The notes under the pieces: model-generated
The model's database searches: none
The model's input: the letters and a program-made list of their open reading frames with translations, nothing else
Told to the model about the DNA's origin: nothing
Program-made: the position numbers and the translations under genes
Assembly (NCBI GenBank): GCA_947462515.1
Contig: CANHPJ010000078.1
Coordinates: 1-7,314 of the forward strand
Length of the DNA: 7,314 nt
Reading direction: 5' to 3'
Source of the DNA: Bacteroidota bacterium
GTDB taxonomy: Bacteria > Bacteroidota > Bacteroidia > JACCXN01
Part shown: positions 1 to 7,284 of the stretch, in pieces
How positions within the stretch are numbered: the stretch's first letter is position 1
Layout: each line of letters starts with the position of its first letter

Positions 1-112
1 AAATAAAATTTCAAAAATGCTTTAATGAGCAGCTTGTGTATAACAGGCTTGTTTATATCTAATAATATTTTTTGTAAATTAGACGCTTAATTTAAAACTA
101 ACTTTTTTACAT

Positions 113-1669
113 ATGGAACAAGCAGTTTTGACTGACAAATTCGGAATACAAGAAGCATTAAAAACCTTGGGAATAAATGAAACAAACTACGGTGCCTCTA
201 CCGGAGTAAATCATTTTGAAACAAAGGGAAAGACTATTGAATCATATTCGCCTGTTGATGGTGCTTTGATAGGAAAAATAAATACCTGCACAGACCAGGA
301 CTACGAAACCATAATAAAAACCGCTCAGGAAGCTTTTAAAGTATGGAGAACGGTTCCGGCTCCAAAACGCGGAGAGATGGTAAGACAAATGGGCGAAGAG
401 TTAAGAAAATATAAAGAGCCATTGGGCAAACTGGTTTCCTATGAGATGGGAAAAAGTCTTCAAGAAGGACTAGGAGAAGTGCAGGAGATGATTGACATCT
501 GCGACTTTGCCGTTGGTCTTTCTCGTCAGCTTTATGGATTAACGATGCACTCAGAGCGTCCAAAACACAGGATGTATGAGCAATACCACCCCCTTGGTGT
601 GGTAGGAATAATTTCTGCATTCAACTTCCCTGTGGCAGTATGGGCATGGAACTCAATGCTTGCATGGGTATGCGGAGATGTTTGCGTATGGAAACCAAGT
701 TCAAAAACACCACTATGCGCCATAGCATGCCAAAATATTATGGTAAGCGTTTTAAAAAGAAACAATGTTCCGGAAGGAGTAAACTGTTTATTGATAGGCA
801 ACCCGGTAGGTGACTTGATGAACAACGATTCTCGTGTGCCATTAATTTCTTTCACAGGCTCAACTAGAATTGGAAGAATAGTTGCCTCTAAAGTGGCTGA
901 AAGATTTGGAAAAAGCATTTTGGAATTGGGCGGTAACAATGCAATAATCGTATCGGAACATGCAGACTTAAGCATGGTATTGGTTGGATCGGTATTTGGA
1001 GCTGTAGGTACTGCAGGACAAAGATGTACCTCAACACGCAGACTAATTGTACACGAAAGTGTCTATGATAAAACCCTGAGTGTTTTAAAAAGTGCTTACA
1101 ATCAGTTAGCCATTGGTAATCCATTAGATGCATCTAAACATGTTGGACCACTGATAGACAAAAAAGCCGTTGAGGATTATTTGAATGCCATTGAACATGC
1201 TAAAAATGAAGGCGGAAAGATCGTGGTAGAAGGTGGCGTTTTAACAGGAGAAGAATACGAAAGTGGATGTTATGTAAAGCCTTGCATTATTGAGGCGAAA
1301 AACAGTTTTAAAATCGTTCAGGAAGAGACCTTCGCTCCTATCTTATATGTGATGAAATACTCATCATTAGAAGAAGCTATAGACATGCAAAATGATGTTC
1401 CTCAAGGATTATCATCGTCAATCTTTACTAACAACATGCGTGAGGCCGAAAGATTTCTTTCTGCAGAAGGTTCTGACTGCGGTATTGCCAATGTAAACAT
1501 TGGAACTTCGGGAGCAGAAATTGGCGGTGCCTTTGGTGGTGAGAAAGAAACAGGTGGCGGAAGAGAATCAGGATCTGATGCCTGGAAAGTATATATGAGA
1601 AGACAAACCAACACCATTAACTACGGCACCGACTTACCTTTAGCTCAAGGTATTAAGTTCCATATTTAA
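113..1669 (+). CDS. ALDH7-family aldehyde dehydrogenase (probable alpha-aminoadipate semialdehyde dehydrogenase)
   Basis: Cytosolic NAD(P)-dependent aldehyde dehydrogenase of 518 aa, the full length for ALDH7. Seen: catalytic Cys305 in GQRC, general-base Glu271 in ELGGNN, oxyanion Asn171 in AFNFP, cofactor-binding Lys194 in WKPSS and the FTGS Rossmann motif (247-250). The C-terminal GAEIGGAFGGEKETGGG stretch followed by RESGSDAWK (465-492) and LPLAQGIKF (508-516) are ALDH7 hallmarks shared with human antiquitin. In ALDH7A1 an arginine just before the catalytic Cys and a glutamate in the GEVQE region help bind aminoadipate semialdehyde; Arg304 and the GEVQE segment (121-125) are present. The family oxidises alpha-aminoadipate semialdehyde in lysine catabolism and also acts on other aldehydes, so the exact substrate is inferred. 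ATG start at 113; no clear Shine-Dalgarno, as is normal in Bacteroidota. It is followed by its own terminator and appears monocistronic; no lysine-degradation neighbour is visible. Confidence 0.93.
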   Translation: MEQAVLTDKFGIQEALKTLGINETNYGASTGVNHFETKGKTIESYSPVDGALIGKINTCTDQDYETIIKTAQEAFKVWRTVPAPKRGEMVRQMGEELRKYKEPLGKLVSYEMGKSLQEGLGEVQEMIDICDFAVGLSRQLYGLTMHSERPKHRMYEQYHPLGVVGIISAFNFPVAVWAWNSMLAWVCGDVCVWKPSSKTPLCAIACQNIMVSVLKRNNVPEGVNCLLIGNPVGDLMNNDSRVPLISFTGSTRIGRIVASKVAERFGKSILELGGNNAIIVSEHADLSMVLVGSVFGAVGTAGQRCTSTRRLIVHESVYDKTLSVLKSAYNQLAIGNPLDASKHVGPLIDKKAVEDYLNAIEHAKNEGGKIVVEGGVLTGEEYESGCYVKPCIIEAKNSFKIVQEETFAPILYVMKYSSLEEAIDMQNDVPQGLSSSIFTNNMREAERFLSAEGSDCGIANVNIGTSGAEIGGAFGGEKETGGGRESGSDAWKVYMRRQTNTINYGTDLPLAQGIKFHI

Positions 1670-1700
1670 TAGATAAACAATACTTTAATAATTGAATGTT

Positions 1701-1741
1701 AATCCCCCTACTCTTTGCACTAAAGAGCAGGGGGATTTTTT
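1701..1741 (+). terminator. Strong intrinsic terminator after the ALDH gene
   Basis: Inverted repeat with 16-base arms (1701-1716 and 1722-1737) matching at 15 of 16 positions, with one A/C mismatch, around the 5-base loop GCACT. The stem includes a CCCCC/GGGGG block, and a run of six T lies at 1736-1741. It sits 31 bases after the ALDH stop codon. The minus-strand reading has no T-run after the stem, so it should act only on plus-strand transcripts. Confidence 0.9.
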
Positions 1742-1901
1742 ATTGGAGGCTATATAATGCTCGAAGTCAGAACTGTCTGTAAGCTTCTGCTCTTCTGAAA
1801 TGTTGCTTTTCCGAAGTACCCCTTTGGTAAATTACTGAGACGAATAATCGACCAGAAAACGAAGCTTAAAACTAAATTTTGGTTAAATATTAAATATTTC
1901 A

Positions 1902-1920
1902 GGTGTTTACGAGTGACACC
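1902..1920 (-). terminator. Weak hairpin directly after the M23 stop codon
   Basis: GGTGT (1902-1906) and ACACC (1916-1920) form a 5-bp stem with a 9-base loop that abuts the minus-strand stop codon. On the minus strand it is followed by AT-rich sequence (TGAAATATTTAATATTT) rather than a clean T-run. The AT-rich tract contains the inverted repeat AAATATT-A-AATATTT at 1885-1899. It could be a weak terminator or 3'-end stabiliser; this is inference from structure and position only. Confidence 0.3.
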
Positions 1921-2790
1921 TTAAAAACTGATGTATTCTTGAGGATTTAAAGGGATGCCATTATACCAGAGCTCGAAATGAAGATGCGGACCGGTGCTTA
2001 ATTCTCCTGAGTTGCCGATAATTGCAATAGCTTCGCCTGCTTTAACATAATCGCCTATCTTTTTAAGTAAAACAGAATTATGTTTATAGGCAGATATCAA
2101 ATTATTGTCATGCTGAATTTGAATAACATAACCTTCGGTATTTGTCCAGGAAGCAAATACCACAGTGCCATTAATGGTAGCTTTAATGGCTTCATTCTCT
2201 CCGGCAGTTATATCGATACCGAAATGTGAATTTTTGGAGTTAAAAGAGCTGGTAACAGTTCCATTTAATGGGGTGAAAAAGAAAAAACTGCTTATGGTTT
2301 TGGTTTGACCCTTTTCGTCGTTTGCCGACAATGCATATTTATCCTCAGCTTCTATTTGAGCACGCAGCAAGGAATCGCTTTTCGATTTTTTAATGGTGAT
2401 ATTATCGTATTTATGAGTACTGTCTGATGGAACAGAAGCAGGACTTGGAGGGGTTTTCCCTTGAAGTATATACAGCAAATTCTGCATATAGGCATTTTTA
2501 TTTTCTAGCTCTGTTGCAATAGAATCGGCCCTTAAGGAGGCATCCAAGGCGTTTCTCCTCAGGTTTACATCGGCATAGCCGGGAATAAATTCTCTAAGGG
2601 GTGTAAAAGCTACGATACTGATTACCAGTGTTATCAAAATTATTAAAACAGATCCTACAAGAATAAAAACGTTTAAAGGCGCAAGCACCATCGAGAATTT
2701 CTCAGCAAAACTCTCATCCTGCAAAATAACCAGACGGTACTTGCTTTTGAGTTTGGTGATAAGCTTTTTTTTCTTCTCTTTGTTTTCCAT
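1921..2790 (-). CDS. Membrane-anchored M23 (LytM-type) metallopeptidase
   Basis: A 289-aa protein, probably a zinc endopeptidase or hydrolase acting on peptidoglycan cross-bridges or stem peptides in the periplasm. Order: basic cytoplasmic N-terminus (about 1-22); KYRLVILQDESF segment (18-29); one membrane helix (about 40-62); AFTPLREFIPGYAD motif (61-74); likely coiled coil (75-110); Pro/Ser-rich linker; C-terminal peptidase domain (about 175-289). Zinc ligands are visible: His189 and Asp193 in HFGID, His271 in PHLHFELW; His237 in AYKHN fits the usual catalytic histidine. With these residues present the enzyme should be active, unlike degenerate LytM regulators. Start choice: the frame extends 16 codons upstream to a TTG at 2838, but the ATG at 2790 gives the expected short basic N-terminus before the KYRLV segment. 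The gene is divergent from the porW-like gene and convergent with the ALDH gene. The family arrangement (N-terminal helix with TPLREFIPGY) is, from memory, common in Bacteroidota; the physiological substrate is unknown. Confidence 0.9.
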   Translation of the reverse strand: MENKEKKKKLITKLKSKYRLVILQDESFAEKFSMVLAPLNVFILVGSVLIILITLVISIVAFTPLREFIPGYADVNLRRNALDASLRADSIATELENKNAYMQNLLYILQGKTPPSPASVPSDSTHKYDNITIKKSKSDSLLRAQIEAEDKYALSANDEKGQTKTISSFFFFTPLNGTVTSSFNSKNSHFGIDITAGENEAIKATINGTVVFASWTNTEGYVIQIQHDNNLISAYKHNSVLLKKIGDYVKAGEAIAIIGNSGELSTGPHLHFELWYNGIPLNPQEYISF

Positions 2791-3153
2791 TTTTGCTAAA
2801 CTACTTCTTTTGTTTTTCTCAGCTATGCAATTATACAAATAAAATATACTTTCTACAATTTGCCTTTATCGAAACTGTCATTCCAAGCCCTTTTGAATTT
2901 AAGGTCTTACCCTGGCAAAAAACCACTTTTTATTGATACCAGAATTCAATCGTAAATTGAAAAGGGAGCTTTTTTGAAAAAGCCGAAGCCATTAGAAGCT
3001 AAATTATCAGAAAAATAAAATATTTTTGCTCAAAATACGTTGTTAGAACTTACTGCTTGATTGCAATAATTAAAAAGCATTTATTCACCGCGCAGTTCAG
3101 CATGATTTGTGAGTAAAAGAAATAGGTAGTATACCCATTTATTAGAATTTGTT
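2791..3153. other. Divergent intergenic region between the M23 and porW-like genes
   Basis: This 363-base AT-rich region must hold the promoters of both divergent genes. I see no convincing ORF, tRNA or known riboswitch. It contains TTCAAT-CGTAA-ATTGAA (2945-2961), GCTTTTT-TG-AAAAAGC (2968-2983, 7-base arms) and a small GGTA-GTA-TACC (3125-3135) repeat 18 bases before the TTG start. The first two repeats lie close together and could be operator-like or part of a small transcript, but nothing identifies them. No good Bacteroidota promoter was found for the minus-strand gene. Confidence 0.6.
3021..3028 (+). promoter_or_regulatory. Candidate Bacteroidota -7 element for the porW-like gene
   Basis: TATTTTTG matches the Bacteroidota sigma-ABfr -7 consensus TAnnTTTG exactly. 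It would place a transcription start about 10 bases downstream and give a 5' leader of a little over 100 bases before the TTG start. No matching -33 TTG lies at the usual distance upstream, and such a motif can arise by chance in AT-rich DNA, so the call is tentative. Confidence 0.3.
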
Positions 3154-5847
3154 TTGAAGTTTAACCTTGCCAAATTTATATTATCAAGCATTACCGCACT
3201 GCTATTTGCAATGTTAACTTCGTGTTCGACAGATAAAAACACGATTGTTCACAGGAATTTTCATAATGTGACGGCACGTTACAACGGCTTTCACTATGCC
3301 AGAGAAAGTATAAAAGAAGGAGCCTTCAAATTAAGCAAAAGTCACAAGGATGATTATACCAGAATACTGAACATTAACAGATTGGGCGATGAAACCTCTG
3401 CAAAAGCGATTTTTCCGGAGATGGACAAGGCCTATAAGAAGACTTCCACGGTAATACAGCGGCATTCTATTTATATCCGAGGCCAAGAATATTGCAAATG
3501 GATAGACGACAATTACCTGTTAATTGGCATTTCTCATTATTATAAGCGCGATTATTTTGCTGCTCTTGAGATATTTGAATACATCACCAATCAATATAAA
3601 AAGGAAGAAATACGATACGATGCCATGGTATGGACTCTCAAAACATACAATGAGGCTGCCATAGTCAGTAAAGCAATACCCTTGATAGAGTTGATTGAAA
3701 ATGATAAAAAATTCCCGGATCGATTAAAAAGAGATTTTAACATTGCCGTTGCCGACTTTTATCTTAAACAGGAAAAATATCACCAGGCAGGTGAGGCCTT
3801 GAAAAAGGTGGTAGACAAAAAATTTTTCAGTTTCAAATTAAACAAAGAGAATTATCCTCAATACCTAAAGACAGGTCATGCACCGAAGCTTTTCAGCACA
3901 AGGGATCAAACTTCCAGACTGATATTTATTTTAGGACAAATTTACCAGAGAGAAAATGATAATGCCAATGCCTTTAAGTACTTTGGCAAGGTGATAAAAC
4001 GCAATCCTGATTATGAGATGGCCTTTCAGGCAAAGATGAATCAGGCAAGGTCATTTGACGTAAATGCAAAGGGCAATAGAAATATTAAAACACAACTTTT
4101 TAAAATGCTCAAGGATGCAAAAAACACGGAGTATTTTGATCAGATTTATTACTCATTGGCGGAGATCTTTTTTAAAGAAAATGAAAATGCCCTGGCTGTT
4201 AATTACCTCAAAAAGTCAATAGAGAGCAGCCAAAACAATCCCAAACAAAAGGCCTTTTCATTTTTAAAACTTGCCGATTATTATTTTAAAAATACCGACT
4301 ATTTAAATTCCTTCTCCTATTATGACAGTGCACTGGCCAATCTACCCAAAGATTATGCAGATTTTGATAAAATAGAAAGCAAGAAGAAGAGTCTTGATAA
4401 AGTTGTAAAAAATTTAACTATAATCAGCAAAGAAGACAGTCTGCAAAAAATAGCCAGGATGAGTGATGATGAGCGAGACAAATTTCTAAATGGGATGCTG
4501 GAAGAAGAAAAAAAGCAGGAAATAGAAAAGAAAAAAAAGGCGGAAGAGCAGAAAGCAATGGTTTTAAGCAATGCCAATAGCGCACCGCGCTCCACTTCAA
4601 GCTCATCGGAATCAGGCTCGGGATCTACCTGGTATTTTTACAATACCTCATCAACAAGTATGGGATATGCCGAGTTTGCAAAAAAATGGGGCGACAGACC
4701 CCTTGAAGACAACTGGAGGAGGAAAAATAAAGAGTCAGTTGAAGCAGAAAGCACGCAGGTAAATGAAGAAAAAGAGGTTGTAGCCGACACGTCGCTTGTA
4801 GAAGCAGATGAAAACGGCAAGACATTAGCCAAAAAGAAAAGCCTACTTAAAGACCTGCCACTTAGTGCGGAACAAATGAAGACCTCTACTGAAGAAATGA
4901 TGGAGGCCTATTATAGTCTTGGAACCATATACAAGGAAGAATTGAATGATTATGCAAATTCAATTATTGCCTTTGAAACACTGAACAAGCGGATGCCCGA
5001 AAACAAATACCTCTTACCCGTATACTATCAGCTTTATAGATCTAATATTCAAATAAATAACCAAGAAAGAGCAGAATATTATAAGAACATATTATTGAAC
5101 GACTTCCCCGAGAGTGCTTACAGCAAGTTGATAAGAAACCCGGACTATGCCAAGGAAACTATGGCCAGCTTAAATGAAATTGAAAACCTTTACTCACAGA
5201 CCTACGAACAATATTTGGAGGGGAAAGCAGAAAAGGTAATTTCAAATTGCGCTATGGCCAGGCAAAATTTCGGCAAGAGTAATTTAATGCCTCGGTTCGA
5301 GCTGCTCAATGCCATGGCCATAGGAAAAAGCAGGGGAGTAAAAGAATTTGAAGATGCCTTAAAAACAGTAATCATTAAATTTCCGCAGGATGAAGTGAAA
5401 AATAAAGCAGAGGAATTATTATCTTATATAAACTCATTAAGTGGAAAACAAGAGGAAAAAAAAGAAGTCGTTTTAACTGATACAACATATAAGTTTAAGT
5501 TCGACGAACTTCAAAACTGCTTGGTTATATTACCGCAATCGGCTCCTGTTAATGACTTACAAGCTGCCATAAACGAATTCAACAAGCAGTTTTTCAATAC
5601 AGAAAACTATACACATAAAACACTGCCATTTAATGCAGAAAATCAGCTCATAATTATCTCAGCCATGCAGGATTCAAAAAAAGGGTTGATATACCTCAAT
5701 GCTTTGAAAGAAGAAATATCAATAAAAGATTTGGTTGGAAATGATGCCACGTTTACATTGGTTTCCGATGCCAACCTTGCGGTATTTCTTGGCGAAAAAA
5801 AACTAGCCCCTTACCTTGATTTCTTTCAGAAAAACTATATCCCTTAA
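3154..5847 (+). CDS. porW/sprE: PorW/SprE-like TPR outer-membrane lipoprotein of the type IX secretion system
   Basis: An 897-aa lipoprotein. The signal peptide (1-23) has lysines at 2 and 7, a hydrophobic core and lipobox LTSC with lipidated Cys24. The segment after it (YNGFHYARESIKEG, SHKDDY, KAIFPEMDKA, STVIQRHSI; about 43-106) is the conserved N-terminal block of SprE/PorW proteins. TPR-like helical repeats follow at about 119-165, 195-220, 255-295 and 328-396. A Lys/Glu-rich stretch (about 440-470) and a Ser-rich linker (475-492) come next, then the family motif WYFYN (493-497) with WGDRPLEDNWRR (512-523). More TPRs lie at about 582-650, and a C-terminal domain spans about 785-897. PorW (Porphyromonas gingivalis) and SprE (Flavobacterium johnsoniae) are required for T9SS secretion, and in gliding species for motility; PorW is proposed to link the PorK/PorN ring with the Sov translocon. 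The start is TTG: an in-frame TAG at 3127 and no ATG in between leave it the only start that keeps the signal peptide. No other T9SS gene is nearby. The assignment is from recalled family motifs, not a search. Confidence 0.85.
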   Translation: MKFNLAKFILSSITALLFAMLTSCSTDKNTIVHRNFHNVTARYNGFHYARESIKEGAFKLSKSHKDDYTRILNINRLGDETSAKAIFPEMDKAYKKTSTVIQRHSIYIRGQEYCKWIDDNYLLIGISHYYKRDYFAALEIFEYITNQYKKEEIRYDAMVWTLKTYNEAAIVSKAIPLIELIENDKKFPDRLKRDFNIAVADFYLKQEKYHQAGEALKKVVDKKFFSFKLNKENYPQYLKTGHAPKLFSTRDQTSRLIFILGQIYQRENDNANAFKYFGKVIKRNPDYEMAFQAKMNQARSFDVNAKGNRNIKTQLFKMLKDAKNTEYFDQIYYSLAEIFFKENENALAVNYLKKSIESSQNNPKQKAFSFLKLADYYFKNTDYLNSFSYYDSALANLPKDYADFDKIESKKKSLDKVVKNLTIISKEDSLQKIARMSDDERDKFLNGMLEEEKKQEIEKKKKAEEQKAMVLSNANSAPRSTSSSSESGSGSTWYFYNTSSTSMGYAEFAKKWGDRPLEDNWRRKNKESVEAESTQVNEEKEVVADTSLVEADENGKTLAKKKSLLKDLPLSAEQMKTSTEEMMEAYYSLGTIYKEELNDYANSIIAFETLNKRMPENKYLLPVYYQLYRSNIQINNQERAEYYKNILLNDFPESAYSKLIRNPDYAKETMASLNEIENLYSQTYEQYLEGKAEKVISNCAMARQNFGKSNLMPRFELLNAMAIGKSRGVKEFEDALKTVIIKFPQDEVKNKAEELLSYINSLSGKQEEKKEVVLTDTTYKFKFDELQNCLVILPQSAPVNDLQAAINEFNKQFFNTENYTHKTLPFNAENQLIIISAMQDSKKGLIYLNALKEEISIKDLVGNDATFTLVSDANLAVFLGEKKLAPYLDFFQKNYIP

Positions 5848-5867
5848 CTTCAAGGATAGTGGTTTTT

Positions 5868-5917
5868 ACAGGCTTTAGAAAGTCAGCCTGTCTTGCAAGA
5901 AATCCGTTGACTTTTTT
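5868..5917 (+). terminator. Hairpin region after the porW-like gene, possible terminator
   Basis: ACAGGCT (5868-5874) and AGCCTGT (5885-5891) form perfect 7-base arms around a 10-base loop, 20 bases after the stop codon. A T-run does not follow this stem directly. An alternative fold pairs GTCA (5882-5885) with TGAC (5908-5911), enclosing the palindrome TCTTGCAAGA (5891-5900), and is followed at once by six T (5912-5917). Either fold could terminate or attenuate transcription towards the downstream gene; neither is strong. Confidence 0.35.
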
Positions 5918-5991
5918 ATAGCATAAGCAGCATTCTGAAACAGCTCTTTATAAGGCCAAAAAGACAGCACAATTCTTGATCTTATATTAAT

Positions 5992-7284
5992 GTGGAATTG
6001 CTGATCATACTTTTATTAATACTGCTGAACGGAGTTTTTTCGATGTCGGAAATTGCATTGATAACTGCACGTAAGTCAAAGCTTGAACTATCTGCAAAAA
6101 AAGGAAGTAAAAATGCACAAACGGCATTAAAAATAGTAAATGCGCCCAATAACTTCTTCTCTACCATACAGATAGGAATAACCCTAATTGGCATTTTAAC
6201 GGGTGTTTTCAGCAGTGAAGAGATTACTCAAGATGTACAGAAAATAATTGAAAACACACTCCATTTAAACAGGTATACACATGCTGTTTCGCTTGGCATT
6301 GTAGCAATAATAATCACTTTTGTATCGCTTATTTTCGGTGAATTACTGCCCAAACGCATCGGACTTTCCAATCCCGAAACCATAGCTAAAGTGATGGCCA
6401 GGCCTATGAATGTAATCACACAAATAACAAGACCATTGGTTTGGATTTTAACACATTCAACCGATATGCTGATTCAGCTCCTGGGGATAAGAACACCGGA
6501 TAAAAACACCATCACAGAAGAAGAAATAAAGGCAATAATAAGAGAAGGAACCGAAACAGGAGAGGTTCAGGAAATAGAGCAGAATATTGTTGAAAGAGTA
6601 TTTAATTTAGGCGACAGAACTGTTTCAAGCATTATGACACACAAAAATAAAATGTGCTTTTTAGAGGTGAAGGATAATATGGAAGAAATAAAAAACACCG
6701 TCAATACCCACTCTCATTCAGTCTATCCGGTATATGATCAAAACAGAGATGATATAAAGGGAGTAGTATTTTTAAAGGATTTGTTTGTGAATATCAACCA
6801 GGATTCTTTTGAAATGGCTAAAATATTGAAAACAGCGCAATTTTTCATTGAAAACACCTCTGTTTACGATGCCTTAAAACAATTTAAAGAAAGCGATATA
6901 CATTATGGTATTATAATTGACGAGTTTGGGCAAACCCAGGGAATTATCACCATGCACGATGTATTGGAGGGATTGGTGGGTGGGGTATACAAGTTGAACA
7001 AAAACGGATTTAAAATAGAACAACGACTCGACGGCAGCTGGTTAATTGATGGATATTACCCTTTTCATGAATTCTTGCATTATTTTGACTTAGATGAATT
7101 TTCTAATCAATACAAGTATAACACCCTAAGTGGTCTCATTTTTGACAATTTAAAACATCTGCCCATAACAGGCGAAAAACTCTGCTGGCATAACCTAGAA
7201 ATAGAAATAGTAGATATGGACGGAGTAAAGATTGACAAGGTGATTGTGAAATTATTGGAAGCTGAATTGTCTTTAAAAGAATAG
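5992..7284 (+). CDS. CNNM/CorC (HlyC/TlyC) family membrane protein: DUF21, CBS pair, CorC_HlyC
   Basis: A 430-aa inner-membrane protein, the usual length for the family. Order: DUF21/CNNM transmembrane domain (about 1-170) with hydrophobic segments near 1-18, 53-75, 97-118 and 138-165, and the family motifs LLNGVFSMSEIAL (11-23) and GELLPKRIGLSNPE (116-129); TEEEIKAIIREG linker helix (175-186); paired CBS domains (about 207-266 and 270-328) that bind adenine nucleotides in relatives; CorC_HlyC domain (about 335-425). Family members are linked to magnesium or other cation export; the older name hemolysin is historical and no haemolytic role is implied. The start is GTG at 5992, which gives exactly the family N-terminus; an overlapping ATG at 5990 is out of frame and soon stops. 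It lies 144 bases after the porW-like gene on the same strand, so co-transcription is possible but a hairpin lies between. GldE, a T9SS/gliding protein, belongs to the same superfamily, but the N-terminus here fits the general cation-transport branch better. The transported ion is not deducible. Confidence 0.92.
   Translation: MELLIILLLILLNGVFSMSEIALITARKSKLELSAKKGSKNAQTALKIVNAPNNFFSTIQIGITLIGILTGVFSSEEITQDVQKIIENTLHLNRYTHAVSLGIVAIIITFVSLIFGELLPKRIGLSNPETIAKVMARPMNVITQITRPLVWILTHSTDMLIQLLGIRTPDKNTITEEEIKAIIREGTETGEVQEIEQNIVERVFNLGDRTVSSIMTHKNKMCFLEVKDNMEEIKNTVNTHSHSVYPVYDQNRDDIKGVVFLKDLFVNINQDSFEMAKILKTAQFFIENTSVYDALKQFKESDIHYGIIIDEFGQTQGIITMHDVLEGLVGGVYKLNKNGFKIEQRLDGSWLIDGYYPFHEFLHYFDLDEFSNQYKYNTLSGLIFDNLKHLPITGEKLCWHNLEIEIVDMDGVKIDKVIVKLLEAELSLKE

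Noticed and set aside
49..74. Possible ALDH promoter: TTG at 49-51 with a TA-N3-TTTG element at 66-74
   Set aside because: The -7 element has one base too many against TAnnTTTG and the spacing to TTG is shorter than usual; in AT-rich DNA this is close to chance.
532..975. Minus-strand open frame inside the ALDH gene; similar ones at 336-620, 888-1133 and 1402-1617
   Set aside because: They lie wholly antisense to a clear, motif-rich ALDH7 gene, and their translations show no recognisable domain.
1885..1899. AAATATT-A-AATATTT inverted repeat
   Set aside because: It is made only of A and T in an AT-rich tract with a one-base centre; it is unlikely to be a protein-binding site without further evidence.
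2791..2838. Extended M23 start at TTG 2838, adding 16 residues
   Set aside because: The internal ATG at 2790 gives the expected basic N-terminus before the KYRLV segment and avoids a rare start; the extension (beginning MYNCIAEKN) shows nothing family-like.
4353..4832. Several overlapping open frames on both strands inside the porW-like gene
   Set aside because: They arise from the Lys/Glu-rich and Ser-rich coding sequence read in other frames, giving Phe/Ser-rich or low-complexity products with no support.
5982..6194. Minus-strand open frame at the start of the CNNM/CorC gene; another at 6228-6419
   Set aside because: Both are antisense to a well-supported domain and have no recognisable content.
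5992..7284. Assignment as GldE, the gliding/T9SS-associated CBS protein
   Set aside because: It would fit the T9SS context, but the N-terminal LLNGVFSMSEIAL motif and domain layout fit the general CNNM/CorC branch as I remember it; no gliding gene is adjacent.
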